NCBI GenBank assembly: GCA_034434635.1
Contig: DAOTYX010000157.1
Location: 1 to 8,640 of the forward strand
Length of the DNA: 8,640 bases
Direction of reading: 5' to 3'
DNA from: DAOTYX01 sp034434635
GTDB lineage: Bacteria; Chloroflexota; Anaerolineae; B4-G1; DUEL01
This document shows, in pieces, positions 1 through 5,152 of this stretch (positions are counted from its first letter, which is position 1; every line of letters starts with the position of its first letter). The notes beneath the pieces are model-generated. The model had not been told where the DNA came from and did not search any database. It saw only the letters and a program-made list of their open reading frames with translations. The translations under genes were made by a program, and so were the position numbers.

Positions 1-2
1 TT

Positions 3-98
3 GACGAGATGGCAAATATCATGAAGCAAATAGCCGAAAGAGCTGTGCTTTATTACTTTTCCAAATATGGCGAGGAGCATTTCCAGCCCTCGGACTGA
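3..98 (+). CDS. C-terminal tail of an unidentified ORF (5' truncated by the window edge)
   Basis: An open frame enters from the left edge and ends at a TGA (96-98). The visible 31 residues (DEMANIMKQIAERAVLYYFS... ending in HFQPSD) look like an amphipathic helix followed by a short polar tail. I do not recognise a family. An ATG at 9 could also start a very short peptide. The frame overlaps the presumed start of the following toxin gene by about 32 bases, so either this frame or that start may not be real. The evidence is only an open frame with plausible composition, and confidence is low. Confidence 0.3.
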   Translation, partial: DEMANIMKQIAERAVLYYFSKYGEEHFQPSD

Positions 99-312
99 GC
101 AGATTTACGTTTTGGCGGCTAGCACGCGCATCAAGCCGACACGCTCCGCTCGCTCCGCGTTGCAAGTGCCACCTGGAAACCGCCTGGAGCAGTTGGCAGG
201 GGATCGAGAGGGACAATACAGCATTCGCATCAATGAGCAGTGGCGTCTTTGTTTCCGCTGGGAGGACGGCAACGCTTATGAGGTGGAGGTGACAGACGAT
301 CACCGGGGGTGA
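67..312 (+). CDS. higB: HigB-like (RelE superfamily) toxin, N-terminus shortened or degraded
   Basis: The product is 81 residues. From about residue 33 to the end it reads like the conserved core and C-terminus of HigB/RelE-fold mRNA interferases: VPPGNRLEQL, GDREGQYSIRINEQWR, LCFRWEDGNAYEVEV and a final DDH. Proteins of this family cleave mRNA on the ribosome and are neutralised by HigA, which is encoded 3 bases downstream. Family members are usually about 90-95 residues and have an N-terminal helical part that is not recognisable here. Instead the region before the core contains RSARSA, encoded by a 9-nt tandem near-repeat (142-159). The ATG at 67 has no clear ribosome binding site and overlaps another frame. 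The toxin may therefore be inactive, or its true start may differ. The family call is firm; integrity is doubtful. Confidence 0.62.
   Translation: MARSISSPRTEQIYVLAASTRIKPTRSARSALQVPPGNRLEQLAGDREGQYSIRINEQWRLCFRWEDGNAYEVEVTDDHRG
142..159 (+). repeat. 9-nt tandem near-repeat inside the toxin gene
   Basis: Two adjacent 9-mers, CGCTCCGCT and CGCTCCGCG, differ only in the last base and encode RSA-RSA just before the conserved PPGNRLE core. A CAAG tetramer lies on either side (132-135 and 163-166). The extra residues fall where HigB homologues normally go directly from an AAS-type helix end into the VPPGNRLE strand. The segment therefore looks like a small expansion or insertion. Confidence 0.5.
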
Positions 313-315
313 AGG

Positions 316-639
316 ATGAGTGAGGAGCGGTTTGCGCCGGTGCATCCGGGGGAGATTTTGCTGGAGGAGTTTCTGAAGCCGATGGGGATCAGCCAGTATC
401 GGCTGGCGAAAGACATAGGGGTACCGGCACGACGGATCAATGAGATCGTACAAGGGAAGCGCGGGATCAGCGCAGATACGGCATTACGGCTGTCGCGGTA
501 CTTCGGAATGACAGAGCGGTTCTGGCTGAATTTGCAGGGCCGGTACGACCTGGAGGTAGAGAAGGATCGGCTGGGAGAGCGACTGGAGCAAGAGGTGCGG
601 GTTCTGGGGGTCAGAGCGGCGGCTTCCCATGCTTCCTGA
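316..639 (+). CDS. higA: HigA-family antitoxin, XRE-type HTH regulator
   Basis: The product is 107 residues, typical for HigA. It starts with the family signature HPGEILLEEFLKPMGIS (about 10-26). A helix-turn-helix follows (about 25-65: QYRLAKDIGVPARRINEIVQGKRGIS, written here as one helix pair). Next come SADTALRLSRYFG and the hallmark FWLNLQGRYDLE (about 73-84). The C-terminal tail is charged (DRLGERLEQEVR). HigA binds and neutralises HigB and normally represses its own operon by binding its promoter. The ATG lies 3 bases after the toxin stop, with GGGGGTGA just upstream as ribosome binding site, so the two genes are co-transcribed and probably translationally coupled. The order toxin-antitoxin is the usual one for higBA. 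The gene is intact. Confidence 0.9.
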   Translation: MSEERFAPVHPGEILLEEFLKPMGISQYRLAKDIGVPARRINEIVQGKRGISADTALRLSRYFGMTERFWLNLQGRYDLEVEKDRLGERLEQEVRVLGVRAAASHAS

Positions 640-726
640 AGATGGGGCGTTCGCTTTCAGGCCGTTCGCGCCCAACCCGCGGCTGCTAAGAACCTGTGCT
701 TTGCTCGTTCATCCGGTTGGAAGGCT

Positions 727-793
727 GGCCGCGTCAGCCAGGGGGAGTTGCCGCCGACCGTTTCGCTCGCTGCGCGGCGGCTGAGGCGCGGCC
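727..793 (+). other. Potential structured leader (nested inverted repeats) before the zinc-ribbon gene
   Basis: The 173-bp gap 640-812 holds no convincing gene. It does contain long inverted repeats. GGCCGCGTCAGCC (727-739) can pair with GGCTGAGGCGCGGCC (779-793) through 13 bp with a 2-nt bulge. Inside it GCCGCC (750-755) can pair with GGCGGC (776-781). The two 3' arms overlap by three bases (779-781), so the full forms compete. The structure ends seven bases before the GAGG ribosome binding site of the next gene, so it could influence its expression. GC-rich DNA yields chance hairpins, hence the low confidence. Confidence 0.3.
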
Positions 794-812
794 CCGCTAC
801 GAGGAAAACAGT

Positions 813-1118
813 ATGCGCATAACCCGTCGTGCCCGGGCGTTGGAAATGGTCACCGAGGCTTACGAACTGGAGGCCGGTGTCTCTCAGGGCCTGCTGCACC
901 GCAACCCGGCCGATGGCCGGTGGATGGTGCGGGACACGCCGCTGGACACCCTGCTGGAGCGGTTCGCCGGTCAGGAGGTGGCGCTGATCATCACGTCGCT
1001 GGAGGATGACAAGCCGCTGCCGACCAAGACCTGCCACACCTGCGGCGAAGAGTACGTGGGGGCGGAGTGCCCTCACTGCCGTGAGGTGCGCACCCGCCTG
1101 CGCGGCGACCGCAGGTGA
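813..1118 (+). CDS. Small zinc-ribbon protein of unknown function
   Basis: The product is 101 residues. The C-terminal third has two CxxC knuckles, CHTC (C74, C77) and CPHC (C86, C89), separated by a short GEEYVGAE loop. This is the pattern of a zinc ribbon or rubredoxin-like zinc knuckle. A basic tail follows (REVRTRLRGDRR), which could contact nucleic acid. The N-terminal two thirds (MRITRRARALEMVTEAYELE, then a DTPLDTLLERFAGQEVALII stretch) look helical then strand-forming, and I do not recognise a named domain. The frame is open further upstream, but I chose the ATG at 813 because GAGG (801-804) precedes it at normal spacing and the upstream part reads like non-coding DNA. A terminator follows 32 bases after the stop. 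The gene is probably a single transcription unit. Confidence 0.7.
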   Translation: MRITRRARALEMVTEAYELEAGVSQGLLHRNPADGRWMVRDTPLDTLLERFAGQEVALIITSLEDDKPLPTKTCHTCGEEYVGAECPHCREVRTRLRGDRR

Positions 1119-1150
1119 CCCTGTACCCCCGCGGACTTCGACACAAAACC

Positions 1151-1183
1151 AGACCTCCGAGGTCCTGGAGACCTCGGAGGTCT
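1151..1183. terminator. Bidirectional rho-independent terminator between convergent units
   Basis: AGACCTCCGAGGT (1151-1163) and ACCTCGGAGGTCT (1171-1183) are perfect reverse complements, giving a 13-bp stem with a 7-nt loop. On the + strand the stem runs into TTCTT, which terminates the zinc-ribbon gene. On the - strand it is followed by GGTTTTGTG, starting seven bases beyond the 3' end of the tRNA gene, and would terminate the tRNA. Each arm is itself nearly palindromic, so the element may belong to a dispersed repeat used as a terminator; that part is inference. Confidence 0.8.
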
Positions 1184-1189
1184 TTCTTG

Positions 1190-1285
1190 CGGGAGTGGAT
1201 GGGAGTCGAACCCACCGCGGCCCGCTCTGCGCGACCCGCCACCGGTTTTGAAGACCGGGGAGCCCACCGGGACCCAACCACCCCC
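1190..1285 (-). tRNA. selC: tRNA-Sec (anticodon UCA)
   Basis: Read on the minus strand, the 96-nt gene folds as a bacterial selenocysteine tRNA. The acceptor is 8 bp (GGGGGTGG with CCACTCCC, one G-U). The D stem is 6 bp (GGGTCC with GGGCTC) with a CGGT loop. The anticodon stem is CCGGT/ACCGG with loop CTTCAAA, placing TCA at 1249-1251. The long variable arm is GCGGGTCGC/GCGGGCCGC, nine positions with one G-G mismatch, around a GCAGA loop. The T arm is GTGGG-TTCGACT-CCCAT, and the discriminator is G. The 8+5 acceptor/T stack, 6-bp D stem and long extra arm distinguish it from an opal suppressor or a serine tRNA. CCA is not encoded. The tRNA is charged with serine, converted by SelA and delivered to UGA codons by SelB. 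It has its own promoter and terminator and lies 35 bases after the ligase gene. Confidence 0.96.
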
Positions 1286-1295
1286 AGGCAACCCA

Positions 1296-1324
1296 AGAAT
1301 ACCGCGTTTTCCTCGATCCGTCAA
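1296..1324 (-). promoter_or_regulatory. Promoter of the tRNA-Sec gene
   Basis: On the minus strand TTGACG (1319-1324) and TATTCT (1296-1301) are separated by exactly 17 bases, a good sigma-70-type promoter. The predicted start, about seven bases past the -10, falls near 1289, four bases before the mature tRNA 5' end. The -35 hexamer contains the TGA stop codon of the acyl-CoA ligase, so the tRNA unit is packed directly against the operon. Read-through from the operon is also possible, as no terminator separates them. Confidence 0.7.
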
Positions 1325-2994
1325 GTACCGGCGGCGCGACGCAACTCCTCCTCGCGCAACGCCCGCCGCAGGATCTTGCCGATGGCGCTCTTGGGCAGTT
1401 CGCTCCGGAAGGCGACCTCAGAGGGAACCTTGTACCCGGTCAGGTTCTGACGGAAGTAGGCGAGGAACTCTTCCTCCGTCGCCGTCTCGCCCTCCTTCAA
1501 CACGATGAACACCTTGATCCGCTCCCCCTTGTAGGGATCGGGGATGCCCACGCAGATGCCCTCCTTCACCTTCGGGTGCTGGTAGATCAGTTCGTCAATC
1601 TCCCGCGGGAAGACGTTGAAGCCGCCGACGATGATGAGTTCCTTCTTCCGGTCGGTGATGTAGAAGTAGCCATCCTCGTCCATGTAGCCGATGTCCCCAG
1701 TGAAGAGCCATCCATCCACCACGGTCTTCGCCGTCTCTTCCGGCATCCGATAGTAGCCCAACATCACCGTGGGGGAGCGCAGGACGATCTCTCCCTGCTC
1801 GCCAGGGGGCAGGTCGTAGGCGCCGTCCAGGCTGACGATCTTCATGTCCACGTCCGGGAAGGGGATGCCGATGCTGCCGACCTTGTGCAGCCCGTGGTAC
1901 GGGTTAGCGGCGATGGCGGTGACCGCCTCGGTCAGCCCGTAACCCTCGATCATCCGGCCGCCGGTCTTGGACTCGAAGTCATCCTTGATGGCGCGCGTGA
2001 GCGGCGCAGCGCCGACGAAGATGCCTTTCACGCTGCGCAGGTCATAGCGGCCGATGTCGGGCAGATTGCTCAGGGCGACGAACATCGTCGGCACGCCGAT
2101 GAAGAAGTCGGGCCGGTACTTCTGGATGGTCTGGACCACCTGTCGGGCGTTGAAGCGGGGCAGGATGACGATCTCGCCACCGGCCAGGATGGGCGCGTTC
2201 ATCGTCACGCTCATGCCGAAGCCGTGGAAGAAGGGCAGGACGGCGAGGATCCTCTGTTCGTCGGTGAGCGCGCCCCAGGCCATCACCTGGTGGGCGTTGG
2301 CGACGAAGTTGAAGTGGGAGAGCATGATCCCCTTGGCGACCCCCGTCGTGCCGCCGCTGTAGAGCAGCACCGCCATCTCGTCCGGCTCCACCGGCTCAGG
2401 TTGGAAGTCCGCCGGCGCTGGTGTCTGCAGCATGTCCCGAAAGCGTACCCAGGTGAGGTTACCAGCACGGCGTACTGCCTGGCGCGCCAGGCGCCCCTCC
2501 CGCATCCCCTGCACCAGGCTCAGCGGGAACGGCAGGAAGTCCGCCACGCGGCCGAAGATGACCCGCCGGAGGGGGGTCTTCCCTTCCAACGCGGCCACCT
2601 TCTCCAGGAACATCGGGATGGTGACCAGGGTCTCTGCACCGGAGTCGCTCAGGTGGAACGTCAGTTCCCGTTCCGTGTAGAGGGGGTTCAAGGGGACGAT
2701 CACCCCGCCGGCCTTCAGGATGCCGTAGTAGGCGATAATGAATTGCGGAGTGTTGGGCAGCAACAGGGCGACACGGTCGCCCTTCTGCACCCCCAGGCGA
2801 CGCAGCGCCACCGCGAAGCGGTCGGACAGGTCTTTGATCTGACGGTAGGTCTCCCGTCGGCCGAAAAAGCAGGTGCAGGGAGCGTCAGGGGTACGGGCGG
2901 CGGAGTCGTCCAGCAGGCGGTAGAGGGGGATGCGGGGGTAGTCTATGTGCGGGGGCACTACCGGGTCATAGAACTTGAACCAGGGTCGTTCCAT
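1321..2994 (-). CDS. AMP-forming acyl-CoA synthetase (FadD-like ligase)
   Basis: The product is 557 residues, the normal length for ANL-superfamily acyl-CoA ligases. These enzymes activate a carboxylate with ATP to an acyl-adenylate and transfer it to CoA. Motifs appear in order: the phosphate loop YSGGTTGVAKG (212-222), an LPFFHGFG segment (253-260), GYGLTEA (351-357), FTGD (431-434), the hinge DRKKELIIVGGFN (448-460) and PKSAIGKILRR (534-544) with the catalytic lysine K540. All key residues are present. The ATG follows GAGGAGG at seven bases. The gene lies 20 bases after the activator gene and is the last gene of the dehydratase/reductase operon. It probably supplies the CoA thioester that the iron-sulfur enzyme works on. 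By sequence it resembles long-chain fatty acyl-CoA ligases; an aryl- or hydroxyacyl-CoA ligase is equally possible. Substrate unknown. Confidence 0.93.
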   Translation of the reverse strand: MERPWFKFYDPVVPPHIDYPRIPLYRLLDDSAARTPDAPCTCFFGRRETYRQIKDLSDRFAVALRRLGVQKGDRVALLLPNTPQFIIAYYGILKAGGVIVPLNPLYTERELTFHLSDSGAETLVTIPMFLEKVAALEGKTPLRRVIFGRVADFLPFPLSLVQGMREGRLARQAVRRAGNLTWVRFRDMLQTPAPADFQPEPVEPDEMAVLLYSGGTTGVAKGIMLSHFNFVANAHQVMAWGALTDEQRILAVLPFFHGFGMSVTMNAPILAGGEIVILPRFNARQVVQTIQKYRPDFFIGVPTMFVALSNLPDIGRYDLRSVKGIFVGAAPLTRAIKDDFESKTGGRMIEGYGLTEAVTAIAANPYHGLHKVGSIGIPFPDVDMKIVSLDGAYDLPPGEQGEIVLRSPTVMLGYYRMPEETAKTVVDGWLFTGDIGYMDEDGYFYITDRKKELIIVGGFNVFPREIDELIYQHPKVKEGICVGIPDPYKGERIKVFIVLKEGETATEEEFLAYFRQNLTGYKVPSEVAFRSELPKSAIGKILRRALREEELRRAAGT

Positions 2995-3014
2995 GATCTC
3001 GCCTCCTCTTGTGA

Positions 3015-3791
3015 TCAGCCGCTCTCCAGGGCCAGCAGGGCCGCGCCGTAGGCCCCCATCAGTTGGGGGTGATCGGGCAGGAACACCCGCTGACCGGTCT
3101 CCTCCTCCAGCATCCGACAGACGGCGGGGTTGCGCACCACGCCGCCGGAGAGCATCAGCGGCGGCGTCAGGCCCACGGCGCGCACCATGCTCACCACGCG
3201 GCGCACCAGCGCGCGGTGCAACCCCCGCAGGATGGCCCCTACCTCAACTCCGTGGGCGATGAGGGAGACGATCTCCGACTCGGCGAAGACGGTGCAGGTG
3301 CTGGAGATGGCTACCTCTTCCCCCGTTGCGAGCGCCTCCTGACCCATCCGCTCCAGCGACACGCCCAGCCTGGCCGCGGTGTGCTCCAGGAAACGGCCCG
3401 TCCCTGCGGCGCACTTGTCGTTCATGGCGAAGTCGGCCACGCCCCCGTCGGGGGTGATGGCGATGACCTTGCTGTCCTGCCCGCCGATGTCCACCAGCGT
3501 CCCGCCGTGGCCCAGTTCGCGGTACACGCCGCGCGCGTGGCAGGTGATCTCCGTCACCCGGCGCGCCGCCGTGCGCACCAGTTGGCGTCCGTAGCCGGTG
3601 GCGACAAGGGGCACGTCGGGCGGAGCGCCGCCCTCGTCGCGCGCGCGGGTCAGGAAGCGGGCTACCTGCTCCTCGATGCGCGGCTCCGTCGGCTCCAGGA
3701 AGTGCCAGGCCAGGCAACCCGCCCCATCCACACCGACGATCTTCATCGTCGTCGAGCCAACGTCAAGGCCCAGAGCGCAGATCTCTGCCAT
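3015..3791 (-). CDS. ATP-dependent activator of 2-hydroxyacyl-CoA dehydratase / benzoyl-CoA reductase (HgdC/BadF family)
   Basis: The product is 258 residues, the size of single-domain HgdC-type activators. The ASKHA nucleotide-binding fold shows DVGSTTMK (10-17), DIGGQDSK (101-108) and LSGGV (214-218). C127 in NDKCAAGTG and C166 in SSTCTVFAESE are the conserved ligands. Two subunits of the homodimer each supply this pair to one bridging [4Fe-4S] cluster. EITCHARG (81-88) is another family motif. In this family ATP hydrolysis changes the dimer angle and drives one low-potential electron into the partner iron-sulfur protein, here presumably the two subunits encoded just upstream. GGAGGGGG precedes the ATG. 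Only one ASKHA protein is encoded, unlike the paired A/D subunits of class I benzoyl-CoA reductase, so the system resembles 2-hydroxyacyl-CoA dehydratases in make-up. Confidence 0.94.
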   Translation of the reverse strand: MAEICALGLDVGSTTMKIVGVDGAGCLAWHFLEPTEPRIEEQVARFLTRARDEGGAPPDVPLVATGYGRQLVRTAARRVTEITCHARGVYRELGHGGTLVDIGGQDSKVIAITPDGGVADFAMNDKCAAGTGRFLEHTAARLGVSLERMGQEALATGEEVAISSTCTVFAESEIVSLIAHGVEVGAILRGLHRALVRRVVSMVRAVGLTPPLMLSGGVVRNPAVCRMLEEETGQRVFLPDHPQLMGAYGAALLALESG

Positions 3792-3805
3792 TCGCCCCCT
3801 CCGAC

Positions 3806-3826
3806 TTCAGGTGACTGTCACCTGAA
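3806..3826. repeat. Perfect 21-bp palindrome, putative operator or RNA hairpin
   Basis: TTCAGGTGAC (3806-3815), a central T, and GTCACCTGAA (3817-3826) form a perfect palindrome with 10-bp arms. It lies in the 47-bp gap between the second dehydratase-like subunit and the activator, about 15 bases before the activator start codon. A dimeric regulator would fit such a site. As RNA it could fold with nine pairs and a 3-nt loop just ahead of the ribosome binding site. There is no T tract after it, so it is not a standard terminator. I saw no second copy near the other promoters in the window. Confidence 0.6.
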
Positions 3827-3838
3827 CCTTCTGGCCCC

Positions 3839-5152
3839 CTACAGCATCTCCACAAACGCCGCCAGCCGGTTAGCGACCTGCTCCTCGGCGAAGGCGCGCG
3901 GGTCGTTGTGGTCCGCCTCCAACAGCAGCGCCGGCACCCCCACCTCGCGGATCAGCCGATCCCGCTGGTCCATCTGGCCGATGGAGTAGGGCTTGCAGGA
4001 ACGGTCGGAATGGAGGATCACCCCATCCAGCCCATACTCTTCGACCATGCGCCGCATCGTCGCCAGTTTGTGGCCGGTGCCGCGGTTGAGGATGGGGTAG
4101 ATGTAGGTGCGCGCGGCGGACTCAAGGGGCCGGTCGGGGTCAATCAGCGGGGCCAGTTCCGCCCAGGCGTTGGTGTAGGTGGAGACGACAATGGCCACGC
4201 CGTGCTCGGCCAGGAACTCGGCCAGGTAGCGCAGGCGGTACCAGATGGGCAGGTTGTCCCACAGCAGCCGCTTCTTCTCCTCACGCACCGCCCCCACGCC
4301 AGCGGCGATGCGTCGGTCCACTTCTTTGAGCATCGCGGCGTAGAAGTCCACCGTGGCCGCGTCGCCGCGCATCTCGACGATGGGGGCCATCTGGATGAAC
4401 TGGTCGAAGGCGGAGATGGGGGCCGGGCGATGCTGGCCGCGCTCGATGATCTCCAGCCACAGTTGCGAGGCCTCCTTGCTCAACCGTGCCACCTCCCGCA
4501 GGCGGCGCTCGTCGAGGGCGCGGCCGGCGATCCGTTCCAGCAGCGGCACCGCCTCCTCGATCTGACGCTTGACGAAAGCGATGGCGTGGTCGGGAGCCTC
4601 CTCGCCGTAAACGAAAGGTGTGTCAATCAGCACCAGCGGCACGTCGAAATAGCGGGCCAGGACGCGATACCAGAAGAGCACCGTCTGGCAGATGTTGGTG
4701 CAGGCGAGGAGGACGTCGGGGCGGGGCAGGCGGCCCACCGGCGTGCGCCCGGAGAGGGCCGCGCCAATGTCGGTGCGGGCGTAGGAGCAGGTGTCCCGCG
4801 AGTAGCCGGCATCCTCCGCCGCTGCGGCGATGTCCACCGCCACGCGGGCCGTGCCGCAGATGGCGGCGTGGTTTTCAGGGTAGATGACGAAGAAGTCCAG
4901 CGCCTTGAGCAGTTCCACCGGCGCGCCGGAAGTGACCCAGGCGACCTTGTGGCGCAGGTTGGCGTAGCGGCCGGTCAGCCAGTGGCGGGCCACCAGTTCC
5001 TTGCCACGCGGCGAGATGTCCAGCGGCGGGGCCAGGTGCGGGCTGAGGCGGCGCGGCGGACGGCGCTCCGCCTGCCAGCGCTGCCAGCGCAGCACCGCCG
5101 GCCCCAGCAGGTTGACGTTGAACGCGTACTGCAGTCGGCCCCCCACGCTCAT
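3839..5152 (-). CDS. BcrB/HgdB-like iron-sulfur subunit of a 2-hydroxyacyl-CoA dehydratase / benzoyl-CoA reductase family enzyme
   Basis: The product is 437 residues, close to the BcrB/BadE size. Family motifs with cysteines: YPENHAAICGTAR (91-103, C99), TCSYARTDIG (121-130, C122), ACTNICQTV (150-158, C151 and C155) and SDRSCKPYSIGQ (382-393, C386). C99, C122, C151/C155 and C386 are candidates for cluster binding or active-site roles. The family's larger subunit accepts an electron from the activator and, with its partner, carries out ketyl-radical dehydration of 2-hydroxyacyl-CoA or reduction of an aryl-CoA. The start codon overlaps the stop of the preceding subunit (ATGA at 5149-5152), implying coupled translation and equal amounts. 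The stop is TAG. The alternative, a stand-alone double-cubane cluster protein, is less likely because a distinct partner subunit is encoded beside it. The substrate cannot be inferred. Confidence 0.9.
   Translation of the reverse strand: MSVGGRLQYAFNVNLLGPAVLRWQRWQAERRPPRRLSPHLAPPLDISPRGKELVARHWLTGRYANLRHKVAWVTSGAPVELLKALDFFVIYPENHAAICGTARVAVDIAAAAEDAGYSRDTCSYARTDIGAALSGRTPVGRLPRPDVLLACTNICQTVLFWYRVLARYFDVPLVLIDTPFVYGEEAPDHAIAFVKRQIEEAVPLLERIAGRALDERRLREVARLSKEASQLWLEIIERGQHRPAPISAFDQFIQMAPIVEMRGDAATVDFYAAMLKEVDRRIAAGVGAVREEKKRLLWDNLPIWYRLRYLAEFLAEHGVAIVVSTYTNAWAELAPLIDPDRPLESAARTYIYPILNRGTGHKLATMRRMVEEYGLDGVILHSDRSCKPYSIGQMDQRDRLIREVGVPALLLEADHNDPRAFAEEQVANRLAAFVEML

Noticed and set aside
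657..1277. Minus-strand frame of 206 codons
   Set aside because: It covers the antisense of the zinc-ribbon gene, the terminator and most of the tRNA gene.
1190..1285. Opal suppressor or serine tRNA
   Set aside because: The 8-bp acceptor, 6-bp D stem and UCA anticodon together fit tRNA-Sec only.
1576..3051. Long + strand frame (491 codons) opposite the ligase
   Set aside because: It is antisense to a complete acyl-CoA ligase with all motifs. Its sequence is histidine- and glutamine-rich low-information text typical of a reverse-frame shadow in high-GC DNA.
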